Source of the DNA: Caldisericota bacterium | GTDB lineage: Bacteria > Caldisericota > Caldisericia > Cryosericales > Cryosericaceae | DNA: 16,490 bases | Reading direction: 5' to 3' | Assembly (NCBI GenBank): GCA_026390245.1 | Contig: JAPLGI010000107.1 | Coordinates: 1 to 16,490, forward strand | Shown: in pieces, positions 7,771-15,727 of the stretch | Numbering within the stretch: the first letter of the stretch is position 1 | Layout: each line of letters opens with the position of its first letter | Translations under genes and position numbers: made by a program | The notes under the pieces: model-generated | The model's database searches: none | What the model was told of the DNA's origin: nothing | Seen by the model: the letters and a program-made list of their open reading frames with translations, nothing else

Positions 7771-8083
7771 GTACTTCACCTCTCAGAGATTGATCGCTGT
7801 GAGATGCTGCGTTGGATGCTGAGCCAGTCGGTTGCCGGAGATCAAGCCGGGAGAGGTTCACGCATCAGGTACTGACGGGCAGGAAACCGGCCACACCCAC
7901 CGTGCCGCATTGAAAGCGGAACGGAGACAGGGAACCCACCATTCCATGAACCTCCCCTGCTCTCTCAACAGTTGCCCATGGCCATCTACCGGCACAAATT
8001 GCCTTGTGGCTCATACTGCCGTACTCAGGAATTGAAAGCAGTGCCGGGGCATGTCGCCCCGGCACTTGGCGGTCGTTTCTGGT
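7771..8083 (-). other. Unusually long intercistronic region between binding protein and ATPase
   Basis: A stretch of 313 bases without a convincing gene. Its upstream end holds the 8040-8066 hairpin and its downstream end the ATPase ribosome site (AGAGGTGA, about 7776-7783). I see no clear second promoter. A 29-codon frame at 7858-7947 has GGGGAGG only three bases before its ATG and is probably chance. Elsewhere this gene series has gaps of 4 bases or overlaps, so the region stands out. Confidence 0.6.
8040..8066 (-). terminator. Intercistronic hairpin after the binding-protein gene
   Basis: A perfect 11-bp GC-rich stem, AGTGCCGGGGC (8040-8050) and GCCCCGGCACT (8056-8066), with a 5-base loop, starts 17 bases after the binding-protein stop. 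On the minus strand it is followed by GCTTTCAATTCC, only a weak T-rich tail. A leaky terminator or 3' stabiliser here would give more binding protein than ATPase and permease, a known pattern in ABC importer operons. Confidence 0.7.
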
Positions 8084-9307
8084 CTATGCTCCTGGAGCCT
8101 TGAAGGTCAGGTATTTCTCCGGAACAGTCTGCTTCGTTGTTCCAAGGTAGCCCTTGCCGAAGACGTACGTGTCCTGGTAAACGAGCACATGGTTGGGCGA
8201 CGTCGTTCCGCTGTTGAGGTCCTTGTAATTGGATCCATTCCATGTTACGCCGGGCGTGTACTTGGCATAGGAGTTGAACAAGTCCGTGTTGTTGCCCAAC
8301 TTGGCTGTTCCCTCGATGCAGCGCTTGGCGTACTCACCGAGGCCGGCGGTCGTGGTGTACCCATAGGAGAAGGCCCACGTGCCGAAGCGGCCCGAGCCAC
8401 CCTGGTCGATGACGGCCTGCTCGACCTTCTTGAGGATGGCCGGCCAATCACCCTGCTCAGCCTTGAGGTCGATACCGAGTGCTCCCGGATAGCCCATCAG
8501 CGGTGAAGGAAGATCAGCTTCAACAAACAAGCCACCGTATTTCATGAGCTGCTTGAGCAGCGGTTCGGTTTCTCCATCGTTGGTGCAGAAGAATGCAGTT
8601 TCCTTGCCATACTTCTGTACCCAGGCAGGAGTCTTCTCGAGCATGAACTGCTGGGCACCTGCCATACCAACGTCGCTGGTAGGATCAGGGGCAGTCTCAA
8701 AGACGAACTTCAGGCCGAGGTCCTTGCACGCTTCTTCCATGATGTAGCGCCTGCGGCTGAGCAGTTCGTAGCTCATGTGGCGAGGGAACGAGATGTGAAC
8801 GAACGTCTTGGCGCCCATCTGCTTGGCGGCCCAAATGATAAGGTAGCCACGGGCAACGTTGTCGGCGCTGACAGCCTGGTCAGCTGCCGCTTCGATGACG
8901 TTGGGGTCTTCATGCGGCTCTCCAGCGAACAACAGGATTTCCGGCCTCTTTTCGCGAACGCGCTTGAAGGCCTCTGCGGTACCAGGGACTGCCTGGTTGA
9001 CGACAATGGCCTTCATAAGAGGGTCGTCTGCAAGACCGACAATCTGAGAAATTGTCGTTTCCTGCTCAGATGTGAAGTTGTCTGGATAAGTGAGGGTCTT
9101 GATGATGCCACCGCTGGCCGCATCCCCGTATTCCTGTACGAGGCGTTCACCGCCGCGAAGGTCGTCCTCAGACTGAGAAACAGTGCCGGTGACGATGCCG
9201 ATGTGGAATTTCGCGCCAGTGTCAGTGGGCGTCGCGGTCTTCTTGCAGCCTGTGAATACCACGGCGACAAGCATGAATGACAACAAGACTGTTAGCAGCT
9301 TCTTCAT
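8084..9307 (-). CDS. Lipoprotein substrate-binding protein of an ABC importer, DUF3798-like
   Basis: A 407-residue secreted binding protein expected to be lipid-anchored on the outer face of the membrane and to deliver a solute to the permeases. Residues 1-20 form a lipoprotein signal (MKKLLTVLLS... with lipobox FTGC) and Cys21 is the predicted lipidated residue. The mature N-terminus (FHIGIVTGTVSQSEDDLRGG) matches my memory of the DUF3798 family, periplasmic-binding-like proteins of unknown ligand; this was not checked by search. The ATG has GGAGG eight bases upstream. It is the first gene of the ABC series, with its own promoter and a hairpin behind it. The neighbouring ROK kinase, ROK repressor and pgi suggest a hexose ligand, but that is inference. 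Role as a binding protein is sure; the family name less so. Confidence 0.8.
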   Translation of the reverse strand: MKKLLTVLLSFMLVAVVFTGCKKTATPTDTGAKFHIGIVTGTVSQSEDDLRGGERLVQEYGDAASGGIIKTLTYPDNFTSEQETTISQIVGLADDPLMKAIVVNQAVPGTAEAFKRVREKRPEILLFAGEPHEDPNVIEAAADQAVSADNVARGYLIIWAAKQMGAKTFVHISFPRHMSYELLSRRRYIMEEACKDLGLKFVFETAPDPTSDVGMAGAQQFMLEKTPAWVQKYGKETAFFCTNDGETEPLLKQLMKYGGLFVEADLPSPLMGYPGALGIDLKAEQGDWPAILKKVEQAVIDQGGSGRFGTWAFSYGYTTTAGLGEYAKRCIEGTAKLGNNTDLFNSYAKYTPGVTWNGSNYKDLNSGTTSPNHVLVYQDTYVFGKGYLGTTKQTVPEKYLTFKAPGA

Positions 9308-9340
9308 CCTCTCTTCCTCCCGAAAAAGAATTAGCCAGAG

Positions 9341-9351
9341 TTCAGCCTGAA
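9341..9351 (-). promoter_or_regulatory. Possible operator at the ABC operon start
   Basis: TTCAGCCTGAA is an 11-base perfect palindrome (TTCAG/CTGAA around one base) covering the predicted transcription start of the binding-protein gene. A repressor bound here would block initiation. It is short enough to occur by chance and does not match the dyad at 1419-1428. Confidence 0.3.
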
Positions 9352-9355
9352 ATCA

Positions 9356-9383
9356 TTTATACCATAGTTGTCGTATTGTTCAA
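9356..9383 (-). promoter_or_regulatory. Promoter of the ABC importer operon
   Basis: On the minus strand TTGAAC (9383-9378), 16 bases, then TATAAA (9361-9356). TGG directly precedes the -10, adding an extended -10 element. The start is predicted near 9349, with a leader of about 42 bases carrying GGAGG. Confidence 0.65.
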
Positions 9384-9454
9384 GGTATCTTCACAAGTTC
9401 CGGAAGTGACGGTCGCCACTCAGCTGGAAGGGGAATGCGCCACGAGACATGCAA

Positions 9455-9478
9455 AACCCCGGCCTTGCGGCCGGGGTT
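9455..9478 (-). terminator. Intrinsic terminator of groESL
   Basis: A 10-bp stem, AACCCCGGCC (9455-9464) and GGCCGGGGTT (9469-9478), with a 4-base loop lies 30 bases after the groEL stop. On the minus strand the stem ends in TT and runs on as TTGC, giving four consecutive T. It also insulates the ABC operon promoter downstream. Confidence 0.85.
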
Positions 9479-9508
9479 CAACTGACAGCTTAGGAGCGAA
9501 GCAGAGTC

Positions 9509-11137
<1,629 letters not shown>

Positions 11138-11428
11138 TTACTTGACGATAGCGAGGATGTCATGCTGAGAAAGCACAACATACTCTTCGTCGTCGAGCTT
11201 GATTTCGTTGCCGCTGTACTTGGAATAGACGACCTTGTCGCCTTCCTTGACCTCAAGGGGAATTCTGGTGCCGTTGTCCAGCATTACGCCCGAGCCCACT
11301 GCCATGACGGTACCCTGCTGAGGCTTCTCTTTGGCGCTCTCAGGAAGGACAATGCCACTCTTAACAGTCTCTGTGGCTTTCTCAACTTTGATGACGACGT
11401 GATCACCGATTGGTACCAGTTTTGCCAT
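11138..11428 (-). CDS. groES: Co-chaperonin GroES (Hsp10)
   Basis: A 96-residue subunit of the heptameric lid that caps GroEL. It has the family layout: PIGDHVVIKVE at the N-terminus, the mobile-loop region TVKSGIVLPESAKEKPQQG near 22-40, and the ending EYVVLSQHDILAIVK. The ATG has AGGAGG nine to ten bases upstream. It is the first gene of the heat-shock operon groES-groEL, under CIRCE control. Confidence 0.97.
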   Translation of the reverse strand: MAKLVPIGDHVVIKVEKATETVKSGIVLPESAKEKPQQGTVMAVGSGVMLDNGTRIPLEVKEGDKVVYSKYSGNEIKLDDEEYVVLSQHDILAIVK

Positions 11429-11464
11429 GTTGTCGTGCCTCCTGTAATCTAAGATCGTGGTAGA

Positions 11465-11491
11465 TTAGCACTCTCTTTGTCTGAGTGCTAA
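11465..11491 (-). promoter_or_regulatory. CIRCE operator (HrcA binding site)
   Basis: TTAGCACTC (11465-11473), nine bases, then GAGTGCTAA (11483-11491): an exact match to the CIRCE inverted repeat. It begins four bases after the -10 box and covers the transcription start, so HrcA would block initiation until heat stress. No hrcA gene is present in this window. Confidence 0.97.
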
Positions 11492-11494
11492 GTC

Positions 11495-11522
11495 ATTATA
11501 GGAGGGCATGGTTGACTGTCAA
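11495..11522 (-). promoter_or_regulatory. Consensus sigma-A promoter of groESL
   Basis: On the minus strand TTGACA (11522-11517), 16 bases, then TATAAT (11500-11495). Both hexamers are perfect consensus. The start falls near 11488 inside the CIRCE repeat, leaving a leader of about 60 bases. Confidence 0.9.
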
Positions 11523-11579
11523 GTATCGGTCGGACCAGATGCGGTTTTTCCGCATGAGCAGCGCCAATCCGGTGCATGC

Positions 11580-11607
11580 TGTACAAAAGCCCCGTTGCTG
11601 CTAAGAT
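11580..11607 (+). promoter_or_regulatory. Weak candidate promoter of the tsa operon
   Basis: TGTACA (11580-11585), 16 bases, TAAGAT (11602-11607); each box matches four of six consensus bases. The start would fall about 6 bases before the tsaE ATG, giving an almost leaderless mRNA. This fits the lack of a ribosome site there. Tentative. Confidence 0.3.
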
Positions 11608-11619
11608 AACTCAGCTGAC

Positions 11620-12144
11620 ATGACCTACGAAACTTGCATAGAGGTCCCATTCCTGAGCCGGTGCCGCCAGTCCACCGAGGGCATCGGCATCTTGCTTGGG
11701 AGCTGCCTGCTGGAGACATTGGCGCAGGGGCCCCGTGAGTCCCTGGTCGTCGGACTCATCGGCCCTCTGGGCGCTGGCAAGACGGTCCTGACAGGTGCGC
11801 TTTCGGCGGCACTCGGCGTCGATCGTGCGAGCGTTGCGAGCCCTACCTTTGTCCTGGAGCGGAACTACCAGGGCAAGGAACCGGTGAGACACTTCGATCT
11901 CTATCGCATCGAGGAGGCCCGACAGCTGGTCGACATGGGTTTCGAGGAGGAGCTGGACAAGCGTGGCGTGACGGTCATTGAGTGGGCTGAGCGGTCCGGA
12001 CGACTCCTCGCGATGTACGAACGTATTGAAGTTCACTTCGAAATCCTGGGCGAAGAGGTCAGACGCATTGTTCTGCGTGACTTCTATCAGCCTTCCATTG
12101 TTGCGAGGTGTTTTGGTGTCGACTCAACCGTTCCTCCTCATTAA
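11620..12144 (+). CDS. tsaE: t6A synthesis ATPase TsaE
   Basis: A 174-residue P-loop ATPase that works with TsaB and TsaD in the threonylcarbamoyl transfer to A37 of ANN-decoding tRNAs. The Walker A motif GPLGAGKT is at 48-55, SPTF at 74-77 and HFDLYRIE at 91-98; IEWAER follows, all typical of TsaE. Length is slightly above the usual 150-160, with the extra residues at the C-terminus, where the gene overlaps tsaB by 29 bases. No Shine-Dalgarno site precedes ATG 11620, and no better in-frame start lies before the conserved region. It is the first gene of a compact tsaE-tsaB-rimI-tsaD operon, divergent from groESL. Confidence 0.93.
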   Translation: MTYETCIEVPFLSRCRQSTEGIGILLGSCLLETLAQGPRESLVVGLIGPLGAGKTVLTGALSAALGVDRASVASPTFVLERNYQGKEPVRHFDLYRIEEARQLVDMGFEEELDKRGVTVIEWAERSGRLLAMYERIEVHFEILGEEVRRIVLRDFYQPSIVARCFGVDSTVPPH

Positions 12145-12817
12145 CACTGCGACCGTATCCGGGGTTGTTGGCCTTGCGCGGCGAGGTGAAGTGCTGGCGC
12201 AGACCCTGCTGAAGTTGACGGCTGCGTCAAATACGGTTGTGGCCGCGATCGATCAGGTGCTTGCCGAAGCCACGTGTACACTTGACGACCTGGGGGGAAT
12301 TGTGCTGGTCAAAGGTCCCGGAACCTTCACGGGGTCGCGGGTTGGTGCCAGTATTGCCAAGGCAATCGCCTATGGCGCTTCACTGTCGCTTGTGTCTGTC
12401 ACTACGCTGGAGGCAGTTGCATGGAGTGGCTTTCTGACGAGCCCGGAACAAGCGACGGGCGGTCCCCTGTGGGCACTTCTGGATGCTCGCCGCCACCAAT
12501 TCTATGTGCAGGAGTTCGTTGTCAACGATAGAACACTGCTATCCCGAGGGGCCGCGGTGTGCATTGGAGCGGAAGCCTTTGACGCCATCCGAACCAGGGG
12601 AGGGATGGCAGCCTGTGCCTTCTCGTCGGCCGCTGTTCCAGAGAGCCAATGGCCACTTGAAGGAGAGCATGTGGCGTGGTCATTCGATGCCTACCCCAGC
12701 TGCGCCGGCATCCTTGCTGCTTCGGCGGGAGGCTGCATTGAAGACCCGTTCACGCTTGAACCACTGTATCTGCGCAGCACCGAGGAGTTGTTCGATCTGC
12801 CGAAGGTGATATCGTGA
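12116..12817 (+). CDS. tsaB: t6A synthesis protein TsaB
   Basis: A 233-residue ASKHA-fold protein, the inactive partner that dimerises with TsaD in t6A37 formation. The N-terminus LLINTATVSGVVGLARRGE and the segment VKGPGTFTGSRVGASIAKA (the KGPGSFTGLR-type motif of the family) identify it. The frame is open back to 11978, but the GTG at 12116 has GAGG seven bases upstream and starts the protein just before the first conserved strand at the normal length. It overlaps tsaE by 29 bases and rimI by 4. Confidence 0.92.
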   Translation: MSTQPFLLINTATVSGVVGLARRGEVLAQTLLKLTAASNTVVAAIDQVLAEATCTLDDLGGIVLVKGPGTFTGSRVGASIAKAIAYGASLSLVSVTTLEAVAWSGFLTSPEQATGGPLWALLDARRHQFYVQEFVVNDRTLLSRGAAVCIGAEAFDAIRTRGGMAACAFSSAAVPESQWPLEGEHVAWSFDAYPSCAGILAASAGGCIEDPFTLEPLYLRSTEELFDLPKVIS

Positions 12818-13290
12818 CTCTCACACGATTGATCATGCTGCGGGCTGCCAGTGTCCGGGATCTCAAAGCCATCTGGGAAATTGAGGAAGCATCCTACGCT
12901 GCGCCGTGGCCCAAAGAGACCTTCTTCGTGGACATCACGTTCAATGCGGACGCGAAGTACTTCGTCGCTCTCGTCGACAAGAGGATTGTCGGATTCATCG
13001 GCGGCTGGTTCAAGGAAGGGCAGCTGCACATCGTCAATGTGGCCACGCTCCCGGCTTCCCGCAAATCCGGAGTGGCGAAGCAGCTCGTCCTGTTTCTGCT
13101 GGACCTGGCCCGGGATCTCAAGATGGAAAGCGCTTTTCTTGAGGTTCGCAGGTCCAATGTGGCAGCGCAGAGGCTCTACGAGGGGCTGGGTTTTGCAGTA
13201 ACGGGCCTGAAACCAATGTACTACCCTGACAACCTTGAAGATGGTTTGCTCATGACAAAGGAGCTGCGCAGTGCGCATACTGGGGATTGA
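12814..13290 (+). CDS. rimI: GNAT N-acetyltransferase, RimI-like
   Basis: A 158-residue acetyltransferase. In the classical role RimI acetylates the N-terminal alanine of ribosomal protein S18, though many homologues act more widely. The acetyl-CoA loop RKSGVA follows the strand IVNVATLPAS, and the C-terminal NVAAQRLYEGLGFAVTG pattern is characteristic of GNAT proteins. The GTG start overlaps the tsaB stop (GTGA) behind AAGGTG at 12803-12808; an internal ATG at 12835 is a less likely start. It sits between tsaB and tsaD, as in many genomes. Target protein unproven. Confidence 0.85.
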   Translation: MTLTRLIMLRAASVRDLKAIWEIEEASYAAPWPKETFFVDITFNADAKYFVALVDKRIVGFIGGWFKEGQLHIVNVATLPASRKSGVAKQLVLFLLDLARDLKMESAFLEVRRSNVAAQRLYEGLGFAVTGLKPMYYPDNLEDGLLMTKELRSAHTGD

Positions 13291-14308
13291 GACGTCCTGC
13301 GACGACACCGCAGCAGCCGTTGTAGACGATACCGGGCTCGTCCTATCCTCGGTCATTTCGAGCCAGGATTCGTTCCATCGCAAGTATGACGGCATTGTTC
13401 CGGAGATTGCCTCACGGCGGCATACGGCTACGATCATTGCTTCTGTCGATGAGGCCCTTGTTCAGGCGGGCATGCGGATCAAGGATGTTGACGCGATTGC
13501 AGTCACTTATGGGCCGGGGTTGATTGGTTCTCTTCTCGTGGGCGTGGAAACTGCGAAGGGTCTTGCCTATGCCAGCAGGAAGCCCCTGATACCTGTCAAC
13601 CATCTGGAAGGCCACGTGATGGCGTCGTTCCTCCATGATCCGGAGAGCGATGTGCGGCCTCTCACGGGAGACGACTTTCCGCTCCTGGCGCTGATCGTGT
13701 CCGGAGGGCACACGGAGCTGGTGTATTCTGACCGGTGGCTCCATTATCGAGTGCTGGGTGCAACGAGGGACGACGCGGCAGGGGAGACGCTGGACAAGTT
13801 CGCCAAATACCTGGGGCTCGGTTATCCAGGTGGCCCAATAGTCCAGAGGATCGGAGCAACGGGGAACCCGTCATACCATTCCTTCCCAAGAGTGACGTTC
13901 AGCCGGAGTGGGTATGAGTTCAGTTATAGTGGCCTCAAGACCGCCGGCATCAACTATGTGAAGTCGTTGAAACCGGAGGAGCTGGAAGCACATCTCCCCG
14001 ACATCGTAGCGAGTTTTGAGTCGGCAGTTATTGGCGAGCTCGCAGGGAAATCGCTGCGGGCGGCCCGCGATCTCTCACCACATACCCTCACCATCGTAGG
14101 GGGCGTGGCCGCAAACAGAAGGTTGAGAAACAGCTTTACCAAAGCTGGAGATATCCGGGTCTACTTCCCACCGATGAAGTATTGCACCGACAATGGAGCC
14201 ATGATTGCCTACGCCGGCATTCGGCGGGCCATGATGGGCGTGCGCGCAGCCATTGACCTTGACGCGTGTTCGTCACTGGGAATCGAGGATTCTTCGCTGG
14301 GCATCTGA
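13271..14308 (+). CDS. tsaD: tRNA threonylcarbamoyladenosine transferase TsaD
   Basis: A 345-residue catalytic subunit that transfers threonylcarbamoyl from its adenylate to A37 of tRNA, with TsaB and TsaE. The N-terminus ILGIETSCDDTAAAVV, PEIASRRH near 44-51, metal ligands His111 and His115 in NHLEGH, SGGHTELV, GGVAANRRLR and the metal-binding Asp in YCTDNGAMIAYAG are all present. The GTG start has AAGGAG (13258-13263) seven bases upstream and overlaps rimI by 20 bases. The tail carries a small duplication (SSLGI-ED-SSLGI). It is the last gene of the operon; I found no terminator in the 115-base gap behind it. Confidence 0.97.
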   Translation: MRILGIETSCDDTAAAVVDDTGLVLSSVISSQDSFHRKYDGIVPEIASRRHTATIIASVDEALVQAGMRIKDVDAIAVTYGPGLIGSLLVGVETAKGLAYASRKPLIPVNHLEGHVMASFLHDPESDVRPLTGDDFPLLALIVSGGHTELVYSDRWLHYRVLGATRDDAAGETLDKFAKYLGLGYPGGPIVQRIGATGNPSYHSFPRVTFSRSGYEFSYSGLKTAGINYVKSLKPEELEAHLPDIVASFESAVIGELAGKSLRAARDLSPHTLTIVGGVAANRRLRNSFTKAGDIRVYFPPMKYCTDNGAMIAYAGIRRAMMGVRAAIDLDACSSLGIEDSSLGI

Positions 14309-14423
14309 CAGAAGGCGGTGATACCCATGGCGGGACATCATGGATAGCACCTGATTGCAATGAAGTCCGGTTCTGCCACCATGAAACGAACGCAAGTGAC
14401 ACGCATACGAAAGGGAGGGGAAT

Positions 14424-15170
14424 ATGGACATTCGCGAAGAAGGCAAGCCGTTCAGTGCGACTGGTACCAGTGGCATTGGTTGTCTGGTTATGCAGGGCTT
14501 CACGGGAACAGTCGGGAGTATTCGCTACTATGCAGAGCAGCTTGCGGCGAAAGGGCTCTCTGTCGAGGCTCCACGGCTCACCGGTCACGGAACGAGGTGG
14601 CAGGATGTCAACAAGGTTCGCTACACGGACTGGATTCATGACGCCGATCAGGCATATCAACTGTTGGCCAGCCGGTGTGACAAGGTATTCGTCACCGGAC
14701 TCTCGATGGGTGGAACGCTTATCCTGTATCTTGCAGAGCACCATCCCGAGATTGCCGGCGTCATTCCTGTCAACGCGCCCGTCTTCATGACCGACAAGCG
14801 TGCACCTTTTCTGCCCATCATGAAGTACCTGATTGCATCGACTCCTGCCATCGCGTCTGACATCATGGAACCCGGCATCATCGAGCCGGCTTACGACAGG
14901 ACCCCGACTGCTGGTGCCCATGAGATGGTGAAGCTGCTCGGCGTCACGCGCAGGGACCTGGGACTCATTGCCCAACCGCTGCTCGTCATGCGTTCAGTGC
15001 ACGATCATGTGGTTCCTCACGAGTGTGGGCCGTTCATCATGGATCACACGGTCTCCAAGGACAAGCAGATGGTTGTTTTCGAGAGATCGGCCCATGTCGT
15101 GACAATGGACTATGACAAGGACGGCGTTGTCGACAGCGCGTGGAGGTTCATCGAGCGCCTTTCGCACTGA
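14424..15170 (+). CDS. Alpha/beta-hydrolase, Est30-like carboxylesterase
   Basis: A 248-residue cytoplasmic serine hydrolase expected to cleave short-chain carboxylic esters. The nucleophile is Ser94 in GLSMGG; Asp194 (SVHDHVVP) and His224 (RSAHVVTMDYD) complete the triad. The oxyanion segment reads QGFTGT (24-29), with Gln where His is more common in alpha/beta hydrolases. Size and motif order agree with Geobacillus Est30. There is no signal peptide. The ATG has GGAGG at 14414-14418. No strong promoter was found in the 115-base gap, so it may be read from the tsa operon. The physiological substrate is unknown. Confidence 0.85.
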   Translation: MDIREEGKPFSATGTSGIGCLVMQGFTGTVGSIRYYAEQLAAKGLSVEAPRLTGHGTRWQDVNKVRYTDWIHDADQAYQLLASRCDKVFVTGLSMGGTLILYLAEHHPEIAGVIPVNAPVFMTDKRAPFLPIMKYLIASTPAIASDIMEPGIIEPAYDRTPTAGAHEMVKLLGVTRRDLGLIAQPLLVMRSVHDHVVPHECGPFIMDHTVSKDKQMVVFERSAHVVTMDYDKDGVVDSAWRFIERLSH

Positions 15171-15205
15171 ACTCGGACACAGGAAGCGAACCCTGCACAA
15201 GAAAG

Positions 15206-15235
15206 AAGGCGGATGACGAAGAAGTCATCCGCCTT
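15206..15235. terminator. Bidirectional terminator between esterase and tRNA genes
   Basis: A 12-bp stem, AAGGCGGATGAC (15206-15217) and GTCATCCGCCTT (15224-15235), with a 6-base loop. On the minus strand it is followed by CTTTCTTG, on the plus strand by ATCTGTTCC. It lies 35 bases after the esterase stop and 22 bases after the tRNA-Glu 3' end, so it can end both converging transcripts. Confidence 0.85.
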
Positions 15236-15257
15236 ATCTGTTCCATATACACATTCG

Positions 15258-15332
15258 TGGTAGCGCCGAGGAGAATTGAACTCCTGTTTGGGGATTGAGA
15301 GCCCCCCGAACTAACCACTGTTCTACAGCGCC
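15258..15332 (-). tRNA. tRNA-Glu (anticodon CTC)
   Basis: A complete cloverleaf of 75 bases with CCA encoded. The acceptor stem GGCGCTG pairs with CGGCGCT, including a G1-U72 wobble. The D stem is GAAC/GTTC, the anticodon stem GGGGG/TCCCC with loop CTCTCAA (anticodon at 15297-15299), and the T stem AGGAG/CTCCT with loop TTCAATT. The discriminator is A. It reads GAG codons and is the second gene of the tRNA pair. Confidence 0.95.
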
Positions 15333-15337
15333 ACATT

Positions 15338-15411
15338 TGGCTGAGGAAGATGGATTCGAACCATCATCGGTAGCTCCAGAGGCTACTGTCCTACCGTTGG
15401 ACGATTCCCCA
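15338..15411 (-). tRNA. tRNA-Gln (anticodon CTG)
   Basis: A complete cloverleaf of 74 bases with CCA encoded. The acceptor stem is TGGGGAA/TTCCTCA, the D stem GTCC/GGAC, the anticodon stem GTAGC/GCTAC with loop CTCTGGA (anticodon at 15377-15379), and the T stem GATGG/CCATC with loop TTCGAAT. The weak U1-A72 pair and G73 are glutamine identity features. It reads CAG codons and is separated from tRNA-Glu by 5 bases. Confidence 0.96.
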
Positions 15412-15422
15412 ACACAACCGAG

Positions 15423-15450
15423 AGTATACCAAGAACTTGCTGTGAATCAA
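15423..15450 (-). promoter_or_regulatory. Promoter of the tRNA-Gln/tRNA-Glu pair
   Basis: On the minus strand TTGATT (15450-15445), 16 bases, then TATACT (15428-15423), with TGG before the -10 forming an extended element. The start falls near 15416, about five bases before the mature tRNA-Gln end. No terminator separates it from ytxH upstream, so readthrough from those genes is possible. Confidence 0.7.
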
Positions 15451-15481
15451 GACACCTGGGTGCGAAACCGCCTAAATCAGC

Positions 15482-15727
15482 TCAAGGATTCGTGTCTGTG
15501 GAGTCTTCGATCTCGATACCGTCCTGCGTCAGTAGTTCGCGGCCTTTTTCCTTGAGGGTCTCAGTCTGATCACTGATTTCCTTGCCGAGCTCGAATGCCT
15601 TGTCCTTCAGCAGCTTGCGAGTTTCTTCTCCGCTCTGAGGGGCGAGAACCAACGCTGCAAGCGCCCCTATAATGCCCCCGATCAGCAGTCCGCCCATGAA
15701 CGACCCACAGTCATTGTGCTCACTCAT
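15482..15727 (-). CDS. YtxH-family small membrane protein
   Basis: An 81-residue protein. Residues about 9-29 form a glycine-rich membrane segment (FMGGLLIGGIIGALAALVLAP), followed by APQSGEETRKLLKDKA and an acidic, charged helix likely to form a coiled coil. This is the YtxH (gas-vesicle-GvpP-like) pattern seen in envelope and stress proteins of Gram-positive bacteria; the exact function is unknown. The ATG overlaps the stop of the DUF948 gene (ATGA) and has GAGGAGG a few bases upstream. Confidence 0.85.
   Translation of the reverse strand: MSEHNDCGSFMGGLLIGGIIGALAALVLAPQSGEETRKLLKDKAFELGKEISDQTETLKEKGRELLTQDGIEIEDSTDTNP

Noticed and set aside
7858..7947. 29-codon frame preceded by GGGGAGG, rich in Trp
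   Set aside because: The Shine-Dalgarno is only three bases from the ATG and nothing else supports it; kept only as a note in the intercistronic entry.
7865..8065. 66-codon minus-strand frame between the binding protein and ATPase genes
   Set aside because: It starts inside the hairpin stem, has no ribosome site and an unlikely composition.
11978..12115. Upstream extension of the tsaB frame
   Set aside because: It would overlap tsaE by over 160 bases and adds residues before the conserved first strand; GTG 12116 with GAGG explains the start.
12691..13437. 248-codon frame antisense to rimI and its neighbours
   Set aside because: It opposes three well-supported overlapping genes and has no recognisable motif.
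14136..14975. 279-codon frame antisense to the esterase and the tsaD end
   Set aside because: The plus strand carries intact catalytic motifs of two genes here; the antisense product has no recognisable pattern.
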